Below the pieces are notes generated by a model. It did no database searches. It saw nothing but the letters and a program-made list of their open reading frames with translations, and was not told the DNA's origin. This document shows, piece after piece, positions 35,000 through 46,439 of a DNA stretch of 64,000 bases. Both the position numbers and the translations under genes were made by a program. The DNA is taken from NCBI RefSeq assembly GCF_902635505.1, contig NC_045427.1, positions 56,880,539 through 56,944,538 on the forward strand. Reading direction: 5' to 3'. Numbering within the stretch: position 1 is the first letter of the stretch; every line of letters starts with the position of its first letter. Source of the DNA: Sarcophilus harrisii (lineage: Eukaryota; Chordata; Mammalia; Dasyuromorphia; Dasyuridae).

Positions 35000-35175
35000 T
35001 CAATTGATAACAACAGCAACAATGATGGTGATAGTAGCTACTATTTATATAGTGTCTACTCTTTGCCAGGCTGTGCTAAATATTTGTCAAGTATTTCAAC
35101 TGATCCTCACAAGTTCTCGGATGCTATTATTATCCCCCTTTTACAGTTGAGAAAACTGAGTCCACAGTGTCATGT
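35000..35175 (-). mobile_element. MIR SINE, antisense
   Basis: 'agtagctactatttatatag', 'gctgtgctaaatatttgtca' and 'cccttttacagttgagaaaa' in reverse MIR order. Confidence 0.75.
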
Positions 35176-36008
35176 TTTCCTTCTTGATTCCATCACTCCT
35201 CTGCCATCTAGTACTGTAGTTCTCCTCCCCATTCCCAAGCAGCTGATACTTAGTCCTGGGGATCAATCAGTTCACAAGTCAGCTCTACCACCACTGACCT
35301 GCTGGTGATTCCTAGGGCTGAAAGGCTTTCTACAAAGCACTCTCCATCCCTAATTACCCAGGCTCCATTGTGCCTGGCTTTGTGCCTGTGACATTTTCCA
35401 GATTCTGCATGTTATCATTTTTTAGAGAAATGATGGTGTGTCCTGGCTAGACTCTTTCTGAATAAGCACTTTTCTTTTTTGTCCCTAGCACTAGTTTCCT
35501 TCTGCTCTTCCTTTTCAGAATCCTAGAACCTTAAAATTTAAGTTGGAAGGTATCAAGTTCAAATGAACCTGAACAGAAATTCCAACTATAGTGCTCTTGA
35601 TAAGGAATCATTCTCCTCTTGAAGAGCATCAGTGATAGGGAATCACCACCTTAGTTGCTTAAAATGTGACCTTCCTGCGTCATGACCCTTCCTTACTCCT
35701 TTAATTTGGTCATAGAGGAAGAGAGAGCAATACTGTTCATTGGAGCTGATCCCTTTAACAGCACTCTTGATCCCATTGCCTCCTGATTCCCCCAGGGCAT
35801 TACTGTGTTTAGCAGTCATGCCCTCCTTATGTGCATTTTCTCCCACACAATTGGTTTCTGAGGGCCTACAGACATCATCAGTTCTCCCTGATTGCCCTCC
35901 CCATGCCCCACCCCTCTACCTCCCACTTTGATTCTTCTAGTTCATCACACTACCTCCACCTTTCTCTTTTCCTTTTCTGTTAAACTTTAAAAAAAAAGAG
36001 TATTTCTA
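35176..36008. other. intron 2, CR1/L3 scrap and unidentified sequence
   Basis: 35510-35660 resembles an antisense CR1/L3 3' end ('aatcctagaaccttaaaatt' to 'gatagggaatcaccacctt'). The rest, C/T-rich at 35840-35960, is not recognised. Confidence 0.4.
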
Positions 36009-37210
36009 GGAGATGGCAGAGTAAGAAGAAATACCTTGAGCTCTCCCCAATCCCCAACACACACCTTCTCCAAATATATCTTAGAAACTTGCCAGACTGA
36101 ATCTTGATCAGGTAATACAAGAAAAAAAATCACAGTGAGTCATATTTCCAGCCCAAGTTGGCATAAAAAGACAGAGGTCTGCAGTTAGGGTCTAGCCAGG
36201 AGCAAGCTGCAGAACATTCCACTGCAGGGAGAGGCTGTGTACCAGGGCAAAAAGGCCCAAATTCAGCTTGGAGGGACCTAATCTTGTGCAGGTTGCATGG
36301 ATAAATGCCAAATCTTGACTCTTTTACTCACTGTCTAGTTCTTGGGCCCAGATCCAGAAGGGACTGAGAACCCCAGTGGGGTCCCAGAGGGACCTCTGTC
36401 AAGGGCCCTCATCTATGTACTGAGCAAGGAGAAAGTTCAGAACCAAGCAGCAGCGATGTGACAGAGGTCTCAGACCAAAGTTCTGTCACTGAGAAAGCAA
36501 AGCTTTCCAACTGACTGATAGTGGCTGAGTCTACCAGTAGCTTACTGAATATCCAAATAAAGCACACTCACAAGCATATTGTTCAAACCCAAATCCAGAC
36601 TACCCCAGATTAGACCACTCTGGGAACATTGAAAGCTTGCAGGTCCCCACCCTGAGCAGTCCCTGAGATCCTGGAATAACACAAGACTGGATACTCCCAA
36701 GAGAGCAACAGGTGGACCAGCCCAGATGTTCCTTCCAAAAGTATGCAGAGCCCAGCCCAAGGATCAGTTCCAGAGTCAACAAGTAGCCTGAAAGAATGAG
36801 CAAACGAAGAATCCCACCATTAAAATGGTGACAGACCCTCAAAAGGCAAACACAGAAGAAAAAGATTCCAAAACATCTATAAGAAAGCCTCAAACAAAAA
36901 CATAGTTCAGATACAAATTCAACTAGAATTTCTGAAAGAAATGAAAAAAGGAGTTAAATATGTTTTTATAAATAAAATGAGAGTACTATGGGGAAAAACT
37001 AGAAAAGAAATGAGAGCTATTGAAAAAAAAAAGAATTGGAAAGGACATTAACAGGTACAAAGGAGGTACAAAATATTGCCTAAGCCACAAATAATTCCTG
37101 AAAAATGGAATGACCAAGAATGTTGTTACTCTATGAGACAATCAGAAATATTAAACACAAAGTCAAAAAACTGGGAGGAAAAGAGTAAGAAAATATAAAC
37201 TGACTTATTG

Positions 37211-37876
37211 GGGTTTTTTTGGGATGTTGTTGTTTGTTTCTTAAACTCTCTCTTTTTTTTTTTCTTAAAGCCTTTTTATATTCAAAATATATGCATGGAT
37301 AATTTTTCAACATGGACCCTTGCAAAAACCTTGTGTTCCAATTTTCCCCCCCTTTTCCCTACCTCCCCCGCTAGATAAGTAATATAATATATGTTAAACA
37401 TATTAAAATATATGTTAAATCCAATATATGTATACATATTTACACAATTATCTTGCTGCACAAGAAAAATCAGATCAAAAAGGAAAAAAAATGAGAAAGA
37501 AAACAAAATGCAAGCAAACAACAACAAAAAGAGTGAAAATACTATGTTGTGGTCCACACTCAATTCCCACAGTCCTCTCTCTGGGTGCAGATGACTCTCT
37601 TCATCACAAGATCATTGGAGCTGGCCTCAATCATCTCATTGTTGAAAAGAGCCATGTCCATCAGAATTGATCATTGTATAATCTTGTTGTTGCCATGTCC
37701 AATCATCTCCTGGTTCTGCTCATCTCACTCAGCATCAGTTCATGTAAGTCTCCCTAGGCCTTTCTGAAATCATCCTGCTGATCGTTTCTTATAGAACAAT
37801 AATATTCCATAACATTCATATACCATAACTTATTCATACATTCTCCAGTTGATGGGCATCCACTCAGTTTCCAAAA
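37211..37876 (-). mobile_element. L1 3' end nested in HAL1, possible 3' transduction
   Basis: From 37267 it is a well-preserved antisense L1 3' end ('attcaaaatatatgcatgga', 'cccttgcaaaaaccttgtgt', to 'gatgggcatccactcagttt'). Left of its T-run is a ~30-bp non-L1 stretch (37221-37250) and a second T-run (37214-37220), the pattern of a transduced 3' flank with its own poly(A). The flanks share AAAATAT and CTTATTG. Confidence 0.75.
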
Positions 37877-38589
37877 TATCTTATTGTTTAAAAAAGAAAG
37901 AAAGAAATTAACTAAAAAACAGATCAAGGAGAGATCATTTAAGAATCATTGGAGTACCTAAAGTTAATGACCAAAAAAAAAAGACCTCAGAGCCTCCTAT
38001 TTCAAGAATTCTTAAAACTGAAATAGAAAATCTTAGGTTTACTTCTTGAAAATAACTCAAAATGAAAAATTCCAGGAGCATTTTTACAAAAATCTAGACT
38101 TTCCAGCTCAAACTAAAATTTAAAAAACAAACAAACAAATTTTCAAGTTGCCAGAAAGAATTCAGGAACCTCAAAACTATAATCAGGATCACATATGATT
38201 TAGCAGCCAACACTGTAAAGGAGTAGAGATATCCATGTTTTCCAGAAGACAAAACGTTTTAAACTTATAACCAAGGAAAAACTTATCTAGAAAAACTAAG
38301 TAGAATTCTATAAGGGGGAAAAATGGAACAGAAGACTTCAAAGCATTCTTGATGCAAAGACCAGAGCTGCATAGAACCTTGAAAGTGCAAATACAAAAGT
38401 CAAGATAAGCATAAAAGGTAAACATGAGTGAACAATCATAAGGGACTTAAAATGTTTTTATTCAAATGTGGGGAGATGATATATGTGTCCCTTTTCAGCC
38501 CTATCATCATTTGGAGTTATAGAGGGAATCTAATTAGAGGGAGTGGTTTTGTTATGTTTTGATGATCTTGGAAGAATAAAACTACTAAT

Positions 38590-38840
38590 GTTGAGTGAAG
38601 CGAGCAGAACCAGGAGAACATTTTACACAATAACAGCAAGATTATGCAATGATCAACTAAGATAAACTCAGTTCTTCTCAGCAATATAATGATCCAAGAC
38701 AATTCCAACAGACATGGACTGGAAAATGCCATCCACATCCAGAGAAAGAATTATAGAGTATGAATGCATATTATTTTAACTTTTTGTTTTAGGTTTTTTT
38801 TTTTCTTTCTTGTGGTTTTTCCCTTTTGTTATGAAAAAAG
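38590..38840 (+). mobile_element. L1 3' end in sense, nested
   Basis: 'gagtgaagcgagcagaacca', 'gcaagattatgcaatgatca', 'ccatccacatccagagaaag' and 'tttttcccttttgttatg' are the L1 3' region of the '...ttggaaaaaataaaatact' family, without its last part. Confidence 0.7.
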
Positions 38841-39094
38841 GAAGGAGAATGAAATACATTAGGAGAAGAGAGAGAAAGATTGGAGAAAACCTCACAGAAT
38901 CAGGGTGCCAAACTATAAGATCATACAAACAAGGAAGGATAGGAAAGGGACACTTGAACCTTACTCTCATCTGAAATAAAGGACACAAGAAGACACAAAC
39001 ATACACATGCATTTCACTCAAAAGAAAAACAAGAGGGAAAAGAGAGAAGCAAGTGGGAAGAGAAATAAGAGGGAAAGTGGATTAAGAATGGGAT

Positions 39095-39812
39095 TAATCC
39101 TAGGCAAAACAAACTCTAAGCAAAGATATCCCAGAATATTTATAGCAGCTACTTTGGTTGTAGCAAAGAATTGGAAAATGAGGGGGGATACCCATCAACT
39201 GGGTGATGACTGAACAAGTTATGGGTATACAGATGTGATGGTGTACTGTGGTGCTGTAAGAAATGGAAGATTTTGATGAAGTCTGGAAAGATTTTTTATG
39301 AAATGATGCAGTAAAGTGAGCTGAACCAGGAAAAACAATTTATACAAAGACCACAATATAGTAAAAATAAATAACTCTAGAAAAACTGATCAGTGCAACA
39401 ACCAACTACAATTTCAGAGATATAATGATAAAATATGCTCCCCAGTAATGAACTGAACCAGCTACGCCCAGAGAAAGAACTCTGGATGATGACTAAAAAC
39501 CATTACATTAAATTCCCAATCCCTATATTTATGCCCACCTGCATTTTTGATTTCCTTCACAAGCTAATTGTACAATATTTCAGAGTCTGGTTCTTTTTGT
39601 ACAGCAAAATAACGGTTTGGTCATGTATACTTATTGTGTATCTAATTTATATTTTAATATATTTAACATCTACTGGTCATCCTGCCATCTGGGGGAGGGA
39701 GTGGGGGGTAAGAGGTGAAAAATTGGAACAAGAGGTTTGGCAATTGTTAATGCTATAAAGTTACCCATACATATAACCTGTAAATAAAAGGCTATTAAAT
39801 AAAAAATATATA
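39095..39812 (+). mobile_element. L1 3' end in sense with tail
   Basis: 'atttatagcagctactttgg', 'acccatcaactgggtgatga', 'gtaaagtgagctgaaccagg', 'catcctgccatctgggggag' and the end 'acctgtaaataaaaggctat' followed by an A/T tail. 5'-truncated, fairly well preserved. Confidence 0.85.
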
Positions 39813-39829
39813 TATATGCTCCCTACCAT

Positions 39830-40190
39830 CTGATAGAAAGATGAAGGACCTAAAAGTAAAAATGATTTTTTTTTTTTAAAAAACATGGCCTATGAAGAAA
39901 TTTGCTTTGTTTGACCATATATGTTTGTAATAAGAGTTTTGTTTTTCTTTGCTTTTCATTTAGGGAAGAAAAGGCAGATTTTGCTGATTAATTTTTTTAA
40001 ATTAAAAAATATATCTTTATATATCCTGTGCTTCCACTTTTTCCTATATATTCACTGTCTCCTCAATCCCTTGAAATCAAGCTTCCGACTCCAAGTCAGT
40101 GCCTAACCCATAGTAAACTCAGTTTTATTTTTGTGTGTTCAGCACTTTAGCCTGGTGTCTCACACATAGTAGGTGCTCCTTGACTGATTT
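39830..40190 (+). mobile_element. L1 scrap then L2 3' tail
   Basis: 39895-39990 resembles an L1 3' UTR ('aatttgctttgtttgaccat'). 40085-40190 is an L2 tail ('ctcacacatagtaggtgctc'). Confidence 0.45.
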
Positions 40191-40399
40191 GACCATTTCA
40201 CTAAAACTTTCCTCTATGATCACTTATGAAATCTTTAAAAAAAATTTTTTTGAAAATTATGAACAACAAATATAACATTTCTATCTGCAAAGGCCAGAAA
40301 AAAGGGTTGTTTCTGGAACTACCTATTATGACTTTTAAAAAAATGTATAGATTAAAATTAGTGTAGTAGCACTAACATTGTTCGGTTTGAATCCTCTTC

Positions 40400-41470
40400 C
40401 AAATTTCAGAATCTCTTCTATTGTATTTTTCAAATGTTTTATTGGATTCTTTTCTTCTTTTTCCCACATCACTGTCATCCCTTCCAGGTCCTCACTATAC
40501 TCCCCTCAAAACCCTTCTTTCATATAGACAAGCAAAGCAAATATGGATTGTAATGGTCATGTCTGAAAATGTATCTCATTCTGTACCAGCTGTCTTTTAC
40601 AATAAAAGGTGGGTGGGAGAAATGCTTCATCATCAATCTTCTGGAGAAAAAAACTGCTTAGTCATTGCATTGGTCCAATCACAATGCAGCTAAAATTAGA
40701 AAGGAACCATAATAATTTATTAAGTCTTTAAAAGTTTTTCCATATTTACGACACTGTTATTATTGTAATAGTTCTCTGAATACTACTTACTTTTAATGAT
40801 GCATCAGTTCATATAAACTTTTTTAGGTTTCCGTAAATTTTTTTTTGTCAATATATACCACAATTTTTCAGCCATTCTTCAATTAATGTTTCTAATTGTT
40901 TCTAGTTCTTTGTTATAGTCAAAAGTGATATTATAAATACTTTTGTACATACCAGTCCTTTCCTCTTTCTTTTATGTTTCTTAGGGGAATATTTGGCTTA
41001 GTGGTGGGTCAAAGAATATTCAGAGCTTCATGGTATTTGAAGTATAATTCCGAATTGCTTTCAGAATTCTTGGGCCAGTTCATCACTGAACAAGCAGTGC
41101 ATTTGTGTGTCTGTCCTCCAATAGCACCTCTACTCCTTTTTTGGTCATCCTTGTAGGGAAGAAGGTAGAATCATGCAATTATTTTAATTTGCATTTTCCT
41201 TACTGCTAATAAATGATTCAAAACATTTTTAAAGACATGGCTGTTGGCAGTTCTTCCCTAAAGAACATTCTGCTTCTACCCTTTGGACACTTTTTAGTCA
41301 TTCTATATTTCTAGTCATTCCCTAGATATATTTGATAGCAGTCCTTCATCAGAGAAAGTTGCTGTCTGAGAAAATTCTGGTCTGTTTGCCTTCTGATTTT
41401 AATTGCAAGGCTTTTGTCTTCTGGGATTCTCTCATTTGGTCCAAATGTCTCAATCCATCTTTGTGACAAT
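40400..41470 (-). mobile_element. L1 3' region, antisense, old
   Basis: 'tctcattctgtaccagctgt', 'gatgcatcagttcatataaa', 'aaaagtgatattataaatac', 'ttttaatttgcattttcctt' and 'gtccaaatgtctcaatccat' are reverse L1 3' UTR and ORF2. Confidence 0.75.
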
Positions 41471-41699
41471 TTTATCCTTCCACTAGCCTGGAGTCTGTTT
41501 CCATGATGTTTCCTGTCTAGGGCCCATCTCCATCAGGAGGTGGTTGTGGTCACGGAAGAATTCTTGGCTGTCCTTTGCAGTGACCTCGCTTATCCCTATT
41601 CCACCCTTTGGTCTCCACACAACTCCAAACACCTCCTGCTGATTCCCAAGTCCCTCCTTCAGACACACCCAGCCTTTTCACCTTCTAACTTACCTTTGA
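41471..41699. other. intron 2, nothing recognised
   Basis: No named feature. Confidence 0.35.
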
Positions 41700-41930
41700 G
41701 ACCACACCTGTGATTTCATCAATATGGGGATTTCCTGGTGAGGAAATAGCCCCTTCTAATACCATTTCCACACCTGCTCAGTTGCCGGTTCTAGGACTGG
41801 CAGCTTTGAGGTCCAGTGCCCAGGATCATGCAAGCCATTCTGTGGGAACAATGGGACTCGAACCCATGCATTCCTAGCATTCAGGCCAGCCCTGTACCCA
41901 TTATACCACATGGTCTTGAATATTCTAGAA
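41700..41930 (-). mobile_element. MIR-Mars-type SINE, antisense, with tRNA-like head
   Basis: On the - strand the head reads TGTGGTATAATGGGTACAGG (A box) and 44 nt after the A-box start has GGTTCGAGTCC (perfect B box), with a clean T-arm ATGGG/CCCAT. The acceptor stem does not pair, and the sequence runs on into 'gatcctgggca' and a 'gtgatttcatcaatatgg' 3' region, so it is a SINE and not a tRNA gene. Confidence 0.75.
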
Positions 41931-41954
41931 TAGTCTTGCTTGGGTGTGGGTATA

Positions 41955-42800
41955 GTTATGACATTCTTCTGCTCAAATTCTTAACTAGTTCTCAGTTGCC
42001 TTTCCAGTAAATTTAAAGTTTTGCTTGGTGTCAGAGGTTCCTTATATTTTATCAGCATCCTATCTTTTCAGTCTTATTTTGTAGCAGTTTGGTGGTACAG
42101 TGGGTAGAGAACCAGAGCCGAGTTCAAATCCTTCCTCAGACACTTAATAGTTGTGTGACTCTATGTAAGTCACTTGGTCTTTCCTGCCTCCGTATTCTCA
42201 TTTGTTAAACAGGTGTGATAACTGTACCTACCTTTCAGGGTTGTTGTGAGGATCAAATTAAGATAATATTTGTAAAGCGCTTTATAAACCTTAAAGCACT
42301 ACATGCTAGCTGTAATTAGTATTAGTTTTTTTTTTGTTTGTTTTTTTCAAATTGGGCCCTCACAATCTCTACCCTTTCATACCTCCAGGCGTTTGTTCAA
42401 AGTGTTCTTTGTCAGTCAGTCATTTATTAAGTTTTTACTCCTAATTGAGGAGGCCATGTGTACGTACATGAGAATATACAGGATAAATACAGAGAATATA
42501 AAAGATGACACTAGAGATTCAAGGGACCGGATGCTTCCTTCCCTCTCTTCCACCATGGAACTCTTAAGCTGTCTTTACAGGTCAGCACCAATGCTACCTT
42601 TTCTATTGGCCCCCTCCAATTTCTGCTTTATGTCACTTGTGGCGGCCTCCTCTCCCTTCATCCCTCACAAAGCCCTTTGCTCGAATGGATGTATACATTA
42701 TGGCAGGTCATAATGCATACATTAGAATCCTACTAGAATCCTTGGGGGAAGAACTCCCGTCCCATAGAACCTCCGTTTCCTCAGCCCCTTAGTGCTTTGT
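41955..42800 (+). mobile_element. L2 fragments around a full SINE
   Basis: L2 at 41955-42080 ('cattcttctgctcaaattct', 'ctagttctcagttgcctttc') and 42330-42400 ('cctccaggcgtttgttcaaa'), probably again at 42530-42800. A sense SINE at 42082-42328 separates them ('ggtggtacagtgggtagaga', 'gagttcaaatccttcctcag', 'gggttgttgtgaggatcaaa', 'gtaaagcgctttataaacct'). 42405-42510 belongs to the unnamed dispersed repeat. Confidence 0.6.
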
Positions 42801-42859
42801 ACAGATTGGTGCAAATCAGTGCAACGGATACTTGTTTATTGTGCTGTGTTGTGCGGTTT

Positions 42860-43510
42860 CTCCCAAGGTGGCCCATTCCACTTTTAGAGAACTGTAATTG
42901 TTAGAAAGGTTTTCTGCCTCTGCAGTTTCCAACCACGGTTTCTAGTTTGACTCTCTGGGGCCAGCCAGAATTAGTCTAATTCCTATTCCGTGGGCTATTG
43001 TTTATCCCCTACATTTTCTCTTCTCCAGGCTAAGCATTGCCAGTTCTCTCTCATAGACCCTTCCCTTACATCTCTTAGTCTGTGTTGAAGGACAGGACAG
43101 TAATGAAAGGGCCTCAAGCTAGCAAGCAGGAAGCTTGGATTCTAGTTTTGACTCCACTGTTTTTGAACCTTATGGCCTTGAAATTAACCTCTTCTGGCCT
43201 CATTTTCCTTTTCTTTAAAATGTGATGTTTATACTACAGTGAATTACAGAATTTCAGAATGAAAAGAGACCTCAGGGCCATCTGACCCAACCCAGTATCT
43301 GACAGAGGATCCCCTCTACAACTTAACAAGTGGTTGTCCAGTTTTTGCTTAAAGCCAGGGGGAAACCCCTCTGTCTCCCAGCTTTGTACTCTGCTTTTGG
43401 ACAGCTTCCTGGGTAAGGAAGGTTTCCCCTACATCATGCCTAATTGTGCCCTTTTGCCACTTACTCCTGTTGTTCCTAGTCTGCCATTAAGGGCAGAATA
43501 CAGCATAGCT
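42860..43510 (-). mobile_element. two CR1/L3 3' regions, antisense, around a SINE
   Basis: Copy one 42860-43094 ('ggcccattccacttttagag', 'cttctccaggctaagcattg'). Sense SINE 43095-43245. Copy two 43245-43510 starting from the 3' end ('gaatttcagaatgaaaagag', 'ttgtccagtttttgcttaaa'). Confidence 0.65.
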
Positions 43511-44265
43511 TGTTCCTCTTCCAAGCAATTGTTCTTCAAACACTTGGACCCCGACCATGATAAAGGAATGGAGCCTTTCATTAAGTAAGCCCTGAGAATA
43601 CAGATAGACCATGAAAACCATGTCAGAATCGCCTCCAAAGCTTGAATGTAGGGCTCCTGAACCAGGGGTGGTGGGAGTGATTGGGCAGGTGCGGCCTCCA
43701 ATCTCTCCCTTCAAGTGCCTTGTGAGCTTACCTGCTCAGCAGGTAGCAATTGGGCTCCCAGGCTCTCTTTAGAAGTTTGTCTCTTGGATGGTGGTTTTGG
43801 GGCCAGGCTGGAAGCTGGTGGTCTGGTTGGGAAGTGGGGACAGTCCTGTCATCCCAGGGCTCTTACACTCCTCTGCCTGTGGGTGACATTTGGCCAGCAG
43901 TTGTGTTATTAGTGATAAAGAAGGTAGGCCCTTCTCTCCAATGATTTTTTTTCCCTCAGTTATGGCTAATGTGGACTGGACTGGAAGCAAGTGTGGTGGT
44001 TTGGGGATGCTATTCCTAAGATTCTTGAATTCAGGATCCTGGATGATCTCCATCAGGGTCTGCAGGGAGATTGTGGTCAAAGTTGAGGTGGTCACGTGAC
44101 TTATCTGTCTCCTGTCTCCCTCAGGGTGCCAGCCCCATGAGTAGCAGTAAGTTGGCAATTGGTGAGGGGAGTAACTAGCCCCTTTCTTTCCCAGAGTTGT
44201 TTCTCCACCCCTTACCCCACAGTGGCTGTGAGAGCTGGGTTGGAAGTAGTGTTTTCCCAAAGTCT
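43511..44265. other. intron 2, unique sequence
   Basis: No repeat or exon recognised. Confidence 0.4.
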
Positions 44266-44269
44266 TTTT

Positions 44270-44985
44270 TCCAGATTAAATATTACTGGGTCTTTCATTT
44301 GTTATAAGGCATTATCTTGAGACTCTTCACCACTTTGCTTTGCTCTCTTCTGTACACCCTCCAACTTATCAATGTCTCTCCTAAAATGTGGAACCCACAC
44401 TGGACCTAATGTGTGAGGAGGCAGCATAGACCAGCAGATGGAATACTGGCTTGAATGTCAGGGGGCCTAAATTTAAATACTGTCTTTGATGTTCCCAATG
44501 AGACACTGAGCAATTCATTGAACCTCCCTAAAACGCAACTACTTTGTCTTTGGTCTTGGCTAAGATGATCTTGCAGTTCCTGGAAGCTCTTGATTGATCA
44601 GTGATCTCATAATCCTTCTTCTAATGTGGTCTGACCAGGGCCTCTGTTAATACAACCTAAAATCACATTAGGTTTTTTTTTGGTTGCCATGTATATTCCT
44701 ATGGAGGTTGTAGCCCCTCATGGCTATCAGATCTTTTTCAGACAAATGCCTGGTTAACCAGACTTCCCCTCACTGTATTCCTATAAAGTTGTCTTTTTTT
44801 AATCCGAATGCAAGGGATTTCATTTAGCCTTACAAAATCCCTTCTTCTTATATTCCACCTGTTGGTATTTCTTTGGATCCTGATTTTGTCTTCCAGCATG
44901 TTAGCTACCCCTTCCAGATTTGTGTCTTCGGAAAATTGGATAGCTATGCCATCTGTACCTTTCTAAAAATGATAAATGGCACACA
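44270..44985 (-). mobile_element. CR1/L3 ORF2 region, antisense, split by a SINE
   Basis: 'acaccctccaacttatcaat', 'gtctctcctaaaatgtggaa', then a sense SINE (44418-44595, 'ggaggcagcatagaccagca'), then 'acctaaaatcacattaggtt', 'cagatctttttcagacaaat', 'tttggatcctgattttgtct' and 'catgttagctaccccttcca'. This is reverse CR1/L3 order. The break and resumption date the SINE after the LINE. Confidence 0.8.
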
Positions 44986-46059
44986 ACTGAGACATTTGTT
45001 TAAAGCAGCCCAATTGGGCTTTTCTGCTCTCTGAAACAAAGACTTTTGTCATCCTCTCCCCTCTGGGATACTAGATTCCTGTTACCTTACCAAAAGGTAA
45101 CAGACAATGAGAAAGGACAGGAGCAAGACCTGGGGTTTCTTGCTTCAGGCCTCTCTACCATGTTGGCAGTAGAGCCCAGGTTTGAGATTTTTGAGTTGTT
45201 TTGTTTGTTTCTTTTGGTTTGGGTTTTTTGTTTTTTTTTTTTCTTAGCACTGGCTAGTAATTCCCACTATTGCTTTTCCCCAGGACAGCATGGCCTCCTC
45301 AAAACACTAGGCCTGACTAGGGAGTCTCTGCCACCATATTACTCCCTTCCACACAACTTGTTCTGGGAAGAGCCCGAGTTCACTATAATCATAACTCACA
45401 TTGATAATATGTGTCCAAATACAGACCCACGCTTTCCCCTAAAACTGACTTGTATAAAACTTGTCTCTGTGGTCTCTAACTTTGTTCTAAGTAAGTAAGT
45501 GAAGTAAGATGACTTCACTATCTTGGGGAGTTTGGAACAGTGAAAGTCTCACCAAAAAAAGGAATGATGAAAACACCTCCTTTTGTATTTTATTAGGTTA
45601 AAATTTAAAAACTTAAAGTAAAAATTGTTTTAGTGTAGTAATCTTAAATTTGTCTTTAGTATACAAAAGTAAAGTTATTTTCTGGTAGTATTTTACTTAT
45701 GCTTCAACACTACATAGGATCCTAATGAAAAAATATGTGCATTATCTACCAAAAGTATTCTCAGTGTACAGAGGGAAAGGCTGAGGCACGGGGTGGAGTG
45801 CGGCGGAAGAATGATTATTCTAGTAAGAGCTGAAATGTGAGATTGAGATTCTAATTCCCACAATATTTCCATTCCACTCTACCTTCTATACTGTGACACT
45901 GGAACTACAAGGTAGTGGTAGAAGTAGGCACTGGAGGAGCCTTCATTGAGGTCCCCCTGCCTAGGCAGGAAGCTTCTTTCTATGGAGCAGAAAAGACCCC
46001 GACCATCTCCCATCTCTGTCTGCATTTCCTGATGTCTGGTGAATCTTTTTCCCTTCCAG
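44986..46059. other. intron 2 end, nothing recognised
   Basis: AT-rich at 45540-45780, polypyrimidine tract before exon 3. No repeat named. Confidence 0.4.
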
Positions 46060-46238
46060 CTACAGCTACATGATCGACAATGTCATCCTGCTGATAACAG
46101 GGACCTTGCACCAGCGTTCCATTGCTGAGCTTGTGCCCAAGTGCCACCCTCTAGGCAGCTTTGAGCAGATGGAGGCCGTCAACATTGCCCAGACACCCGC
46201 AGAATTATATAGCGCTATCTTAGTGGACACTCCTCTTG
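46060..46238 (+). CDS. ATP6V0D1: ATP6V0D1 exon 3, residues 101-161
   Basis: The 179-bp exon follows a polypyrimidine tract and CCAG acceptor. One base completes Thr101, then [20 protein letters not shown] through [13 protein letters not shown], and one base opens Ala161 before a strong GTAAGT donor. It is helical AC39-family sequence with no catalytic residues, since the role is structural and coupling. Human has Asn where AELYS has Ser. The exon lies between antisense CR1/L3 copies (44.3-45.0 and 46.4-47.3 kb). Confidence 0.97.
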
Positions 46239-46439
46239 GTAAGTAGTGATTACCCTGGGCCCTTCCTAGTCTTTCTCATTAGTTTACACAGGATTTAGTT
46301 TCCTGCCCATTTCCATGCCTCCTTTCAGAAAGAGGGATGGAAAGGTATGTTTCAAACCCAGAGAACTGAGATTGTCTCACTGTGTGATTTGGGGAAGGTT
46401 GTGGCATTTTTCTGGGCTTGTGTTAGTTCATGTTTCACA

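Larger units (their letters stand above)
36009..39090 (+). mobile_element. HAL1-like (ORF1-only L1) element carrying nested L1s
   Basis: It starts with 'ggagatggcagagtaagaag', an L1-type 5' UTR, followed by ORF1-like sequence to 37204 and again from 37885 ('ctttccagctcaaacta...ttgccagaaagaattcagga', 'cacatatgatttagcagcca', 'aagaccagagctgcatagaa'), then 3' sequence to about 39090 ('ccttactctcatctgaaata'). No ORF2 reverse transcriptase is present, which defines HAL1-type elements. Interrupted at 37205-37884 and 38590-38840 by L1 3' ends. Decayed. Confidence 0.65.

Noticed and set aside
41837-41915. tRNA gene on the - strand (A box, exact B box, GAA at the anticodon position)
   Set aside because: The acceptor and anticodon stems do not pair, and the sequence continues into a SINE body and 3' region. 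It is the tRNA-derived head of a SINE.
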